A stretch of DNA of 64,000 nucleotides from Lutibacter flavus (lineage in GTDB: Bacteria; Bacteroidota; Bacteroidia; Flavobacteriales; Flavobacteriaceae). Below the pieces are notes generated by a model that did no database searches, was not told the DNA's origin, and was given only the letters and a program-made list of their open reading frames with translations. The first letter of the stretch is position 1; every line of letters begins with the position of its first letter. Shown in pieces: positions 36,708 to 45,493 of the stretch. The stretch is from positions 434,001-498,000 of the forward strand of contig NZ_FZNX01000002.1 of NCBI RefSeq assembly GCF_900188355.1, written 5' to 3'. A program made the translations under genes and the position numbers.

Positions 36708-39245
36708 ATGAAAAAAATAATAGTATTGTTATTTGTAATGGGTACGTGTGTAGTTTTTGCACAAAACTATGAAGCTACAAAAGTACCTACTCCAAATTAC
36801 AGATTGGCCTCAAAATTTTCACCAACAAATCTGGCAAAATTAGTTCATTCAACAAATGTTCGTCCTAATTGGCTAAAAAAAGGAAACCGTTTTTGGTATC
36901 AATATAAGACTACCAATGGTTCTAATTATTATTTAGTTGATGCAGATAGAAGAACCAAAACCAAATTATTTGACAATGATAAAATGGCTGAATGGTTAAC
37001 TGAAATAACTAAAGATCCTTATGATGGTCAACACTTGCCAAAATTTGATTTCAAGTTTGTAAAGGATGAAACTGCTATACAATTTCGTGTAACTTCAACA
37101 GAAGAAGTAGAGGCAAAAGATGAAAAAAAGGATGAGGATACTGAGGATGAAGAAAAGGAAGATGTAAAAAAAGATTCTACCGACACGAAAAAAGCAAAAA
37201 AGAAAAAGCCTAAAATGGAGAAAAAGGTATATCACCTTGAATATCGTTTAGGTGGGCGCGGTTTAACTGTTATAGGTAATTCAAAAAAAGAAGATAAATT
37301 AAAGCGATGGGCAAATATTGCACCCGATAGTTCAATCGTTCTTTTCTCTAAAAATTACAATCTATATTGGATGGATAAAGAGAACTTCTTAAAAGCTATT
37401 AAGGATGATAAAGACACAACAATTGTTGAAAATCAGTGGACCAAAGATGGTGTAGAACACTATGGTTATGGTGGTAGTGGAAGAGGTGAAAACAATGAAA
37501 CAAAAGAAGAGAAAAAAGACGATAGAAAAGGAGTTAGGGGTATTTGGACGAGAGATTCGAAAAAATTCATTTATGAAAGATCCGACTCAAGACATATTAA
37601 AGATTTGTGGGTGATTAACTCTGTATCTAAGAAAAGACCCACTCTTGAAACCTATAAATACCATATGCCAGGGGAACAAGAATATTATAAGTTTGAATTA
37701 CAAGTTTTTGATATTCCTTCAAAAAATGTTATGAACGTAAAGTTAGATACTTCGAAGCAACAGAGTATAAATGTTTACAGACATCGATATAAAAAATCAG
37801 AAGCTAGTGATGAGTTTAAACCGTCGTTATTACTTTCAAAAAAAGGTAAAATTTATTTTAGTACCATAAGCAGAGATCGAAAAAAATTAGACATCTGTGT
37901 TGCCGATATTTTAACCGGTGATGTTGAGGTTTTAATTGAAGAGCGTTTCAACACTTATATTGAAGAACAACAATTAGTATTGTTTAATAACGAAACTGAA
38001 ATGTTATATTGGGCCGAGCGTGATGGTTGGGCACATTATTATTTATATGATTCCAAAGGGAATTTAAAAAACCAAATTACAAATGGTGCTTATCATGTAG
38101 ATGGTTTTAATGGAATTGATGAAAAAGAACGTGTTTTATATTTTACAGCCAATGGTGTAAATAAAAGTATTGATCCATATTATGCTCATTTATATAGAAT
38201 TAATTTAGATGGTTCTGGGCTTAGAAATATAAATTCAGGAGACTTTACAACAAATGTAAGTACATCAGATTCTAACAAGTATTTTGTAAGTAATTTTTCT
38301 AGAGTTGATAGCACCCCAAAATCTGAATTAAGAAGTAATACTGGTGCGCTTATTATGAGTTTAGAAGAGGCTGACTTAACTCAGCTATTTGCAACAGGTT
38401 ATAAATTTCCAGAAACCTTTAAAATGAAAGCGAATGATGGTATTACAGATATTTATGGTGTTATGTACAAACCATTCGATTTTGATGCCACAAAAAGTTA
38501 TCCTTTATTAGAGTATGTATATCCTGGTCCTCAAACAGAAGCTGTAAATAAAGCATTTTCAGTACGAATGGATCGTTTAGATCGAATGGCTCAAGTTGGA
38601 TTTATTGTGGTTACTATGGGGAATAGAGGAGGTCATCCAGATCGTTCAAAATGGTATCATAATTATGGATATGGAAATTTGAGAGACTATGGTTTGGCAG
38701 ATAAAAAATATGTTGCTGAACAATTAGCAGACAGCTTCGATTTTATTGATATTAACAAAGTTGGAATTTATGGTCATTCTGGAGGTGGATTTATGTCTAC
38801 TGCGGCAATGTTAGTATATCCAGATTTCTTTAAGGCAGCTGTATCTTCAGCTGGAAATCATGATAATTCTATGTACAATAGTTGGTGGAGTGAAACACAC
38901 CATGGTGTAAAAGAAGAGATTGAAGCTGATGGTAGTATCGAACACAAGTATGACATTGATAAAAATCAATCATTAGCAGCAAATTTAAAAGGGAATTTAA
39001 TGTTGATTCATGGAGATATTGACAATAATGTTCATCCTGGAGGGACTATTAGGATGGCTGATGCTTTAATAAAAGCAAATAAACGTTTTAAATTTATGGT
39101 AATGCCAGGTCAACGTCATGGTTTTGGAAAAATGACGGAATATTCATTTTGGTTAAGAGCCGATCATTTTAGTAAATACTTTTTAGGTGAAGAAGCTACT
39201 AGTGTTGATATTTTAGAAATGAATAGAGACAAGCCAAAGAAATAA
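36708..39245 (+). CDS. S9 family (DPP-IV-like) prolyl peptidase
   Basis: 845 aa exported peptidase. Signal peptide 1-19 (VVFAQ), beta-propeller DPPIV_N domain (about 200-560) and C-terminal alpha/beta hydrolase. The triad is Ser691 (GHSGG), Asp772 (HGDIDNNVH) and His804 (GQRHGF). Family members remove N-terminal dipeptides. Residues about 133-173 are an unusual, highly charged insert: acidic (DEKKDEDTEDEEKED) then basic (KKAKKKKPKMEKK). A repeat element follows the stop. Confidence 0.93.
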   Translation: MKKIIVLLFVMGTCVVFAQNYEATKVPTPNYRLASKFSPTNLAKLVHSTNVRPNWLKKGNRFWYQYKTTNGSNYYLVDADRRTKTKLFDNDKMAEWLTEITKDPYDGQHLPKFDFKFVKDETAIQFRVTSTEEVEAKDEKKDEDTEDEEKEDVKKDSTDTKKAKKKKPKMEKKVYHLEYRLGGRGLTVIGNSKKEDKLKRWANIAPDSSIVLFSKNYNLYWMDKENFLKAIKDDKDTTIVENQWTKDGVEHYGYGGSGRGENNETKEEKKDDRKGVRGIWTRDSKKFIYERSDSRHIKDLWVINSVSKKRPTLETYKYHMPGEQEYYKFELQVFDIPSKNVMNVKLDTSKQQSINVYRHRYKKSEASDEFKPSLLLSKKGKIYFSTISRDRKKLDICVADILTGDVEVLIEERFNTYIEEQQLVLFNNETEMLYWAERDGWAHYYLYDSKGNLKNQITNGAYHVDGFNGIDEKERVLYFTANGVNKSIDPYYAHLYRINLDGSGLRNINSGDFTTNVSTSDSNKYFVSNFSRVDSTPKSELRSNTGALIMSLEEADLTQLFATGYKFPETFKMKANDGITDIYGVMYKPFDFDATKSYPLLEYVYPGPQTEAVNKAFSVRMDRLDRMAQVGFIVVTMGNRGGHPDRSKWYHNYGYGNLRDYGLADKKYVAEQLADSFDFIDINKVGIYGHSGGGFMSTAAMLVYPDFFKAAVSSAGNHDNSMYNSWWSETHHGVKEEIEADGSIEHKYDIDKNQSLAANLKGNLMLIHGDIDNNVHPGGTIRMADALIKANKRFKFMVMPGQRHGFGKMTEYSFWLRADHFSKYFLGEEATSVDILEMNRDKPKK

Positions 39246-39255
39246 AAGCTTAATT

Positions 39256-39345
39256 AAAAAGAGGCTGTTTAGAAAGTATTGAAAACCGTCATTCTGAATT
39301 TATTTCAGTTTAACGAAAATTTCACTTTTAAACAGCTTCTTTTTA
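39256..39345. repeat. Palindromic intergenic repeat, short copy (family A)
   Basis: Terminal inverted arms AAAAAGAGGCTGTTT (39256-39270) and AAACAGCTTCTTTTT (39331-39345, one mismatch) enclose AGTATTGAAAACCGTCATTC and a TTTATTTCAG segment. A longer copy of the same element is at 49524-49662; this one lacks the central ~55 bp. It lies between the S9 peptidase stop and a minus-strand pseudogene and could also serve as a terminator. Confidence 0.85.
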
Positions 39346-39363
39346 TTCTATTAATTGAGTATT

Positions 39364-39913
39364 TTATTGAAATCTATATCCAATTGAAACACCACCTCGG
39401 CCAACAACTTCAATATCACTGTTGCCCAACATATCTCTTCCAATTCCTAGGTAAATCTTAGCTATAAAACCTCTTTTTGTAACAAATTTAGCTCCAGCAG
39501 AAATACCTACAGCAAAGTAGGTATATTTGTTCCTTTCGTAATTGCTATAATAAGTGTCAGTTGCTGATTCGTAATAATCATTATAAATTTCTTCATCCCC
39601 TGTGTGCAGCATTGTAAAAGCTTCAACAAAAAATCCTTGTGCATATTTACTTGAAAAAAAATATCTGTAATAAGGTGTTATAGAAAAAGTTCTGTATTCA
39701 TCTATTCCTTCTATTTCTGAGTCTAAGCTAACCAATGTACCAAAACCAATTGAAGATTCTTCATTTAATTATTCTCTCATAACCTAAGTCTAACCATTTG
39801 AAACCAATTAAGTTCGACATATTAATTTTCAACTCATTTTTAGGTTAAAAAGTTTCTTGGGCATTTAAATTGAACCCAATAAAAATTATTAAGGTGAAAA
39901 GTAGTTTTTTTAT
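39364..39913 (-). pseudogene. Decayed outer-membrane protein gene
   Basis: An ORF of 123 aa remains (39364-39735) and reads as the barrel-forming C-terminal part of an OM protein ending IGYRFQ. Reading further upstream on the minus strand recovers the missing N-terminus in pieces: a signal peptide KKLLFTLIIFIGFNLNAQ preceded by ATA at the start position (39913-39911), an in-frame TAA just after the cleavage site (about 39848), then NELKINMSNLIGFKWLDLGY, then a +1 shift in an A run at 39764-39766 that restores the ESSIGFGTLVSLD frame. Three independent lesions (start, nonsense, frameshift) make expression very unlikely. Confidence 0.85.
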
Positions 39914-39963
39914 AGGTCTAGATTATTGGGTTTATGATTAAACAATTAATTATTTAAAACACT

Positions 39964-41280
39964 TTATGATGAAAATAATTTCACAATATCATTTCCATTT
40001 GCTAATAAAAGTAAGGCGATTAAAATTAAGAACCCAGTAATTTGAGCATATTCTAAAAATTTATCATTTGGTTTTCTACCAGTTATCATTTCATATAAAG
40101 TGAATACAACATGACCACCATCTAAAGCAGGAATAGGTAATAAGTTCATAAACCCTAGCATAATAGATAAAAACGCTGTGATGCTCCAAAAAGATGACCA
40201 ACTCCAAGTTGCAGGAAAAATATTACCAATGGCAATAAAACCACCAATACTTGTAGCGCCTTTTTTAGTAAATACGTATTTAAACTGTGAGATATAATCT
40301 TTTAAAGTCCAGATTGCTAAAGAATTTCCTTTAGAAATACTTTCTAAAAATGAATAATCTTTATGTTCAATTGTCATTCCACTTTGTCTATAGTTAGAAA
40401 CGCCAATTGTTTTATCTTCTCTTGGAGTAATTGTTATGCTTTTTGTGATACCATCTCGTTGAATATCTAAAGTAATATCGTTTTCAGATTTGGCGGCAAT
40501 TGCTGAAAATTCTTGCCAATAGTTAATAGGAGTATTATTTACAGCAATTATTTTATCATTTTTTAAAAGTCCAGCTTTTTCGGCAGGAGACGCAACAACA
40601 ACTGTATCTATTACTGGAAGAGTTCTTACAGAAAATGGTTCCATAACACCTTTTTCCCACATAACATCTCCAACATTTTCAGGTAAATTTAATACTTCTG
40701 TATTTCCATCTTCATGAATAACTTCTAAAGAAGTAAGTCCTCTTAAAAATAAATGTTTATTTACATCTGTAACATCTAAAGGTGTTTCGCCATTAAATTT
40801 TATGATTTTATCACCGTCCCTAAATCCGAATTCTTTAAAAGATTCGTGAACAGCAAATCCTTCTTTTACTCCTTCAGGTTTTACAAAATCAATTCCCCAA
40901 ACAAAGGTGATCATAATATAAATTAGAATACCTAAAATAAAATTAACAACTACACCACCCAACATAATAATTAAACGTTGCCAAGCTGGTTTAGATCTAA
41001 ATTCCCACGGTTGAGCAGGTTGTTTTAGTTGTTCGGTATCCATACTCTCATCAATCATTCCAGATATTTTCACATATCCACCAAGTGGAATCCAACCAAT
41101 TCCATATTCTGTATCTCCAATTTTCTTTTTAAGTAACGAGAATTTGTAATCAAAAAATAAGTAGAATTTTTCAACACGTGTTTTAAATATTTTTGCAGGA
41201 ATAAAATGTCCTAACTCGTGCAATACAATTAAAAACGATAAACTTAAAATAAATTGGGAAGCCTTTATTAATATTTCCAT
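39964..41280 (-). CDS. rseP: RIP metalloprotease (site-2 protease)
   Basis: 438 aa from the ATG at 41280. It cleaves membrane-bound substrates such as anti-sigma factors within the membrane. HELGH zinc motif (about 21-25), one or two PDZ domains in the middle (VVASPAEKAGLLKNDKIIAVNN), and the third-ligand motif LPIPALDGGHV (about 383-393) are intact. A longer ORF begins with GTG at 41307, but a perfect -7 element at 41307-41314 overlaps it, favouring the shorter start. Confidence 0.94.
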   Translation of the reverse strand: MEILIKASQFILSLSFLIVLHELGHFIPAKIFKTRVEKFYLFFDYKFSLLKKKIGDTEYGIGWIPLGGYVKISGMIDESMDTEQLKQPAQPWEFRSKPAWQRLIIMLGGVVVNFILGILIYIMITFVWGIDFVKPEGVKEGFAVHESFKEFGFRDGDKIIKFNGETPLDVTDVNKHLFLRGLTSLEVIHEDGNTEVLNLPENVGDVMWEKGVMEPFSVRTLPVIDTVVVASPAEKAGLLKNDKIIAVNNTPINYWQEFSAIAAKSENDITLDIQRDGITKSITITPREDKTIGVSNYRQSGMTIEHKDYSFLESISKGNSLAIWTLKDYISQFKYVFTKKGATSIGGFIAIGNIFPATWSWSSFWSITAFLSIMLGFMNLLPIPALDGGHVVFTLYEMITGRKPNDKFLEYAQITGFLILIALLLLANGNDIVKLFSS

Positions 41281-41306
41281 ATATGTTTTTTCAAAATAAA
41301 ATCGCA

Positions 41307-41314
41307 CAAATGTA
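41307..41314 (-). promoter_or_regulatory. rseP promoter -7 element
   Basis: TACATTTG on the minus strand, a perfect TAnnTTTG match, 26 bp ahead of the ATG at 41280. Confidence 0.6.
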
Positions 41315-41409
41315 CGGTTTTATATACAGTTTATAAAAAGGATTAATTAAGAACTGGGCGTTTTAACAAAGTTTTAAAACACTTAGTGAGTAATGATTGC
41401 TTATTGTAT

Positions 41410-41417
41410 TAAATTTG
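41410..41417 (+). promoter_or_regulatory. SCO gene promoter -7 element
   Basis: TAAATTTG matches TAnnTTTG perfectly, 19 bp before the SCO ATG. Confidence 0.55.
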
Positions 41418-41436
41418 TGTTTTTAAAATATAAAAA

Positions 41437-42114
41437 ATGGATTTAAAATTCTTCAAAAAATCAATTCCAACCTTGGCAGTAATGGGTGTGTTTTCAGTTA
41501 TTATGATTTATGCCATATATTCTTTACTTACTCCAGAGAAAAAATTACCAGTTTATAATCCTGCAGATGTAAATCCAAAGTTAGTAGATGAAAGTTTGGT
41601 GCATATTAGAAGAAATCATAAAGTAGCAGATTTTGAATTGATAAATCAAAACGGTGAAACAATTACTCAAAGGGATTATGAAGGTAAAATTTATGTTGCT
41701 GACTTTTTCTTTACAAAATGTATGACTATTTGCCCTGTTATGACTAATAATATTGGGAAATTACAAGAGGTTTTTATTAATGATGATGATGTTAAATTTT
41801 TATCACATTCGGTAACACCAGATATTGATAGTGTTTCGGTATTAAGAGCATATGCTGATGAAAAAGGAGTGATTGATAGCAAATGGAATATAACCACAGG
41901 CCCTAAAAAACATATTTATGAATTGGCACGTAAGAGTTATTTTGCAGTTTTGGATGAAGGAGATGGGGGCTTACAAGATTTTATTCATACAGAAAATTTT
42001 ATTCTAGTAGATAAAAAAAGCCAAATCCGTGGCTTTTATGATGGTACAGACACTGAAGACATACAAAGATTAATTGCAGATATTAATATTTTGCAAAATG
42101 AATCTAGGGATTAA
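41437..42114 (+). CDS. SCO family copper-chaperone/thioredoxin-like protein
   Basis: 225 aa. N-terminal membrane anchor (about 11-30) and periplasmic thioredoxin-fold domain with the copper/redox motif C95-x3-C99 (TKCMTICPVMT) and the conserved His in FIHTENFILVD (about 188). SCO proteins assemble the CuA centre of cytochrome oxidase. Its stop codon overlaps a perfect palindrome that belongs to the feoA promoter region, so it is probably a separate unit. Confidence 0.92.
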   Translation: MDLKFFKKSIPTLAVMGVFSVIMIYAIYSLLTPEKKLPVYNPADVNPKLVDESLVHIRRNHKVADFELINQNGETITQRDYEGKIYVADFFFTKCMTICPVMTNNIGKLQEVFINDDDVKFLSHSVTPDIDSVSVLRAYADEKGVIDSKWNITTGPKKHIYELARKSYFAVLDEGDGGLQDFIHTENFILVDKKSQIRGFYDGTDTEDIQRLIADINILQNESRD

Positions 42115-42158
42115 TGATATTTATCATTGTTTAGAATGATTCTAATTTAGTATATTTG
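42113..42158 (+). promoter_or_regulatory. feoA promoter with two adjacent palindromes (candidate iron-responsive operators)
   Basis: Two perfect inverted repeats lie side by side: AATGATATTTATCATT (42113-42128) and TTAGAATGATTCTAA (42131-42145, 7-1-7 layout like Fur boxes). A TTG at 42127-42129 and a perfect -7 element TATATTTG at 42151-42158 are 21 bp apart, so the second palindrome fills the promoter spacer. Repressor binding there would block RNA polymerase. Iron control is inferred from the downstream feoAB genes. Confidence 0.7.
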
Positions 42159-42186
42159 CTCATATTATTTATAATAATTCTTAATA

Positions 42187-42414
42187 ATGGGCGATACAAT
42201 TGGAAGTTTAAAGATTGGAGAAGTAGGAGTGATTGAAGATTTTTCATTAGACATTATTCCTCTATGCCTATTAGAAATGGGTTGTTTGCCAGGAAAAGAG
42301 GTGCGTTTATTACAAGTTGCACCGTTAAAAGATCCTTTATATATTAAAGTTAATGGTAGCCATTTAGCCATAAGAAAAGAAATGGCCTCTCAAATTAATA
42401 TTACTAAGCTATAA
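42187..42414 (+). CDS. feoA: FeoA family protein
   Basis: 75 aa SH3-like domain (LPLCLLEMGCLPGKEVRLLQVAPLKDPLYIKVNGSHLAIRKEMA). It assists the ferrous iron transporter FeoB. It lies 2 bp upstream of feoB, behind the double palindrome. Confidence 0.95.
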   Translation: MGDTIGSLKIGEVGVIEDFSLDIIPLCLLEMGCLPGKEVRLLQVAPLKDPLYIKVNGSHLAIRKEMASQINITKL

Positions 42415-42416
42415 AA

Positions 42417-44528
42417 ATGAAAAACAATTCGGTTGTTAACATTGCTTTAGTTGGGAACCCTAATACTGGTAAAACATCACTATTCAATCAACTTACAGGT
42501 TTAAAACAAAAAGTAGGAAATTATCCAGGAATTACAGTAGATAAAAAACACGGAAAATGTAAAATCTCTGATAAATTAACGGCCGAAATAGTTGATTTAC
42601 CTGGAACATATAGTATAAATCCTCAAACTTTGGATGAAACTATTGTTCTTGATACGCTTTTAAATGAAGAAAACGATTCATATCCTGATTTAATTGTTGT
42701 TGTAGCAGAAGTTGAAAACTTAAAACGAAACTTATTATTATTCTCACAAATTAAAGATTTACAAATTCCAACTATTTTAGCTATTAATATGGCTGATCAA
42801 ATGGAAAGAAAAGGAATTTCTATAGATCTTCAAAAACTTAAAGAGGAATTAAAAACTGAAATAGTTTTAATAAGTGCTAGAAAAAATATTGGGATTGGTC
42901 AGTTAAAAAACGAAATTGAGAATTTTAAAAATTGGAATACAGAGCCTATTGCTAATATATCTACTAAAATTGATGCTGAATTTTTTAAAGATTTAGAAAC
43001 TAATTTCCCTAAAAATACATTATATAAATCTTGGTTATTAATAACCCAACAAGATTACTGTCATTTTTTAACGAATGAACAACATGCAAAAATAAATAGC
43101 TTTAAAGAAAATACTGAAAAAATTAAAAAATATCAGCATAAAGAAACCATTTATCGCTATCAAATAATTAATGATATTTTAAGGAAGACCTATAAAGTTG
43201 ATAAATCTCAAGCTACTGATTTACGTTCGAAACTTGACAGGGTTTTAACTCATAAAATATTTGGGTATGTAATATTTGTGGGCATTTTATTGCTCATTTT
43301 TCAATCTATTTTTGAATGGGCTAGTTTCCCAATGGATTTAATTGATGGGCTATTTGCAAATTTGAGCGAAATAGCCAAAAATAATTTACCAGAAGGTGCA
43401 TTTACCAATTTAATAGCTGAAGGAGTAATACCGGGTATTGGTGGAGTTGTTATTTTTATTCCTCAAATAGCCATTTTATTTTTGTTTATTTCGGTATTAG
43501 AAGAAACGGGCTATATGAGTAGAGTTGTTTTTTTGATGGATAAAATAATGCGTAAATTTGGAATGAGCGGAAAGAGTATTATTCCATTAATTTCGGGTAC
43601 GGCTTGTGCTATTCCTGCAATTATGGCTTCCAGAAATATAAGTAGTTGGAAAGAGAGATTAATCACTATTTTAGTTGTTCCATTTACAACCTGTTCAGCA
43701 CGGTTACCAGTTTATGCAATATTAATTGCATTAATAATACCTAGTAAACGCATTTTTGGAATTTTTAATTTACAAGGTTTAACATTAATGGGGTTGTATT
43801 TTCTTGGTTTTCTAGCTGCGATTTTATCCGCTATTTTATTGCATAAAGTTTTAAAAATTGAAAATAAAAGTTTGTTTATAATTGAAATGCCAAATTATAA
43901 ATTACCATCTTTTAAGAATGTTTTTTATGAAGTTGTTGAAAAAACAAAAGCATTTATTTTTGGAGCTGGTAAAATAATTTTAGCCATTTCAATTGTATTA
44001 TGGTTTTTAGCTTCAAATGGAACATCATCTTTTAAAAATGCTGAAGAATTTATAACTTCCAAAGAAGAAAATAAAAATTTACCTGAAGAAGCACTTCAAA
44101 AGAAAATAGCATCCTATAAGTTGGAGAATTCTTATATTGGTAAAATGGGAAAAACTATTGAACCTGTTATTAAGCCTTTAGGTTACGATTGGAAAATAGG
44201 AATTGCTTTAATAAGTTCATTTGCCGCCAGAGAGGTTTTTGTTGGTGCTTTAGCAACAATTTACAGTGTAGAAAGTGAAGGAGAAGATGTTGGAACCATA
44301 AAAGAGCGTATGGCATCTGAGGTTAATTCTGTAACTGGTAAAAAAAGGTTCAATTTACCAACAGGTATGTCCTTACTTATGTTTTATGCTTTTGCTATGC
44401 AATGTATTGGTACCTTAGCAATAGTTAAACGTGAAACAAAAAGTTGGAAATGGCCAATTTTACAATTAGTAGGTATGGGAATACTAGCCTATGTTTCTGC
44501 CTTTTTAACCTTTATAATTTTTAGTTAA
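42417..44528 (+). CDS. feoB: Ferrous iron transport protein B
   Basis: 703 aa. N-terminal GTPase (G1 GNPNTGKT at about 12-19; G3 DLPGTYSINP; G4 NMAD) followed by about eight transmembrane helices with the conserved Gate motifs (GTACAIPAIMASR; PFTTCSARLPVY). It imports Fe2+ across the inner membrane. It is in operon feoA-feoB-small Cys-rich protein; its TAA overlaps the next ATG. Confidence 0.96.
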   Translation: MKNNSVVNIALVGNPNTGKTSLFNQLTGLKQKVGNYPGITVDKKHGKCKISDKLTAEIVDLPGTYSINPQTLDETIVLDTLLNEENDSYPDLIVVVAEVENLKRNLLLFSQIKDLQIPTILAINMADQMERKGISIDLQKLKEELKTEIVLISARKNIGIGQLKNEIENFKNWNTEPIANISTKIDAEFFKDLETNFPKNTLYKSWLLITQQDYCHFLTNEQHAKINSFKENTEKIKKYQHKETIYRYQIINDILRKTYKVDKSQATDLRSKLDRVLTHKIFGYVIFVGILLLIFQSIFEWASFPMDLIDGLFANLSEIAKNNLPEGAFTNLIAEGVIPGIGGVVIFIPQIAILFLFISVLEETGYMSRVVFLMDKIMRKFGMSGKSIIPLISGTACAIPAIMASRNISSWKERLITILVVPFTTCSARLPVYAILIALIIPSKRIFGIFNLQGLTLMGLYFLGFLAAILSAILLHKVLKIENKSLFIIEMPNYKLPSFKNVFYEVVEKTKAFIFGAGKIILAISIVLWFLASNGTSSFKNAEEFITSKEENKNLPEEALQKKIASYKLENSYIGKMGKTIEPVIKPLGYDWKIGIALISSFAAREVFVGALATIYSVESEGEDVGTIKERMASEVNSVTGKKRFNLPTGMSLLMFYAFAMQCIGTLAIVKRETKSWKWPILQLVGMGILAYVSAFLTFIIFS

Positions 44529-44641
44529 TGCAACAATTTTTAGTATACCTAACAGTTATTTTAGCCATAGGCTTTTTAGTTAAAAAGTACTTCTTTAAAA
44601 CTAAAAAGAAAGGTAACTGTAGTTCAGATTGTGGTTGTTAA
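44528..44641 (+). CDS. FeoB-associated Cys-rich membrane protein
   Basis: 37 aa, overlapping the feoB stop (TAATG). One transmembrane helix (about 4-18, FLVYLTVILAIGFLV), a basic stretch (KKYFFKTKKKG) and a Cys-rich tail NCSSDCGC. This is the layout of the FeoB-associated Cys-rich family that replaces FeoC in many bacteria. The position, coupling and tail make it a confident gene despite its size. Role inferred: a partner of FeoB, possibly sensing or relaying iron. Confidence 0.9.
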   Translation: MQQFLVYLTVILAIGFLVKKYFFKTKKKGNCSSDCGC

Positions 44642-44669
44642 TGTTTTCAAATTTTTGAAATGTTTACTA

Positions 44670-45491
44670 TTATCCTAAACCAACATCTAAAGTCATCATA
44701 ATAATAAAACCTCCAATAAATCCTAAGGTTGCAATATCTGTATATTTGTCTCGTTGAGTTTCAGGAATAACTTCTTCAACTACAACAAATATCATTGCTC
44801 CAGCTGCAAAAGATAAAGCATAAGGCAATATAGGTTGAAATGTCATTACGGCCCAAGCTCCAATTACAGCGGCAATTGGTTCAACTAAAGCTGAAGATTG
44901 TCCATACATAAAGCTTTTCCATTTGCTAGCACCTTGTCTTCTAATTGGCATTGAGACAGCGAATCCTTCTGGGAAGTTTTGTAAACCAATTCCAATAGCT
45001 AAAGCAACTGCTCCTCCAATTGTTGCTCCATCAAATCCAGCAGCTACACCACCAAATAGAACACCAACGGCTAAACCTTCTGGGATATTATGTAGGGTAA
45101 TTGCTAAAACTAATAAAGTTGTTTTGTGCCAAGGTGTTTTAACACCTTCTTTTTCAGATTCTTTAAAGTTGACATGTAAATGAGGTAAGATTTTATCCAG
45201 ACCAAAGAGAAACAAAGCTCCTAAACCAAAACCAACAACCGCAGGTATTACCTTAATAAAGCCTTCACCAGGGCTCATTTCAATTCCTGGCGCTAGCAAG
45301 CTCCAAAAGCTGGCAGCCACCATTACACCTCCAGTAAAACCTAGCATTCCATCAAAAAAAGCTCGATTCAATCCTTTAAATAAAAACACTAATGCAGCTC
45401 CTAAAGCGGTTAAAGCCCAAGTAAATAAAGTTGCGTAAAACGCAGCTAATATTGGATCAATACTTTCTAAATATGTTATAATTTGTTCCAT
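44670..45491 (-). CDS. ZIP family metal transporter
   Basis: 273 aa with about eight helices. Metal-site motifs H134-N-I-P-E138-G and Q171-N-F-P-E175-G are those of ZIP transporters (Zn2+, Mn2+ or Fe2+ import); the cytosolic loop has HLHVNF. The gene starts 2 bp after the DtxR-type regulator stop, so both are in one operon, suggesting metal-dependent control. Confidence 0.93.
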   Translation of the reverse strand: MEQIITYLESIDPILAAFYATLFTWALTALGAALVFLFKGLNRAFFDGMLGFTGGVMVAASFWSLLAPGIEMSPGEGFIKVIPAVVGFGLGALFLFGLDKILPHLHVNFKESEKEGVKTPWHKTTLLVLAITLHNIPEGLAVGVLFGGVAAGFDGATIGGAVALAIGIGLQNFPEGFAVSMPIRRQGASKWKSFMYGQSSALVEPIAAVIGAWAVMTFQPILPYALSFAAGAMIFVVVEEVIPETQRDKYTDIATLGFIGGFIIMMTLDVGLG

Positions 45492-45493
45492 TT

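Noticed and set aside
39279-39461. 60-aa plus-strand ORF across the short family A repeat
   Set aside because: It is a translation of the repeat arms and the adjacent pseudogene antisense; no homology pattern or start context.
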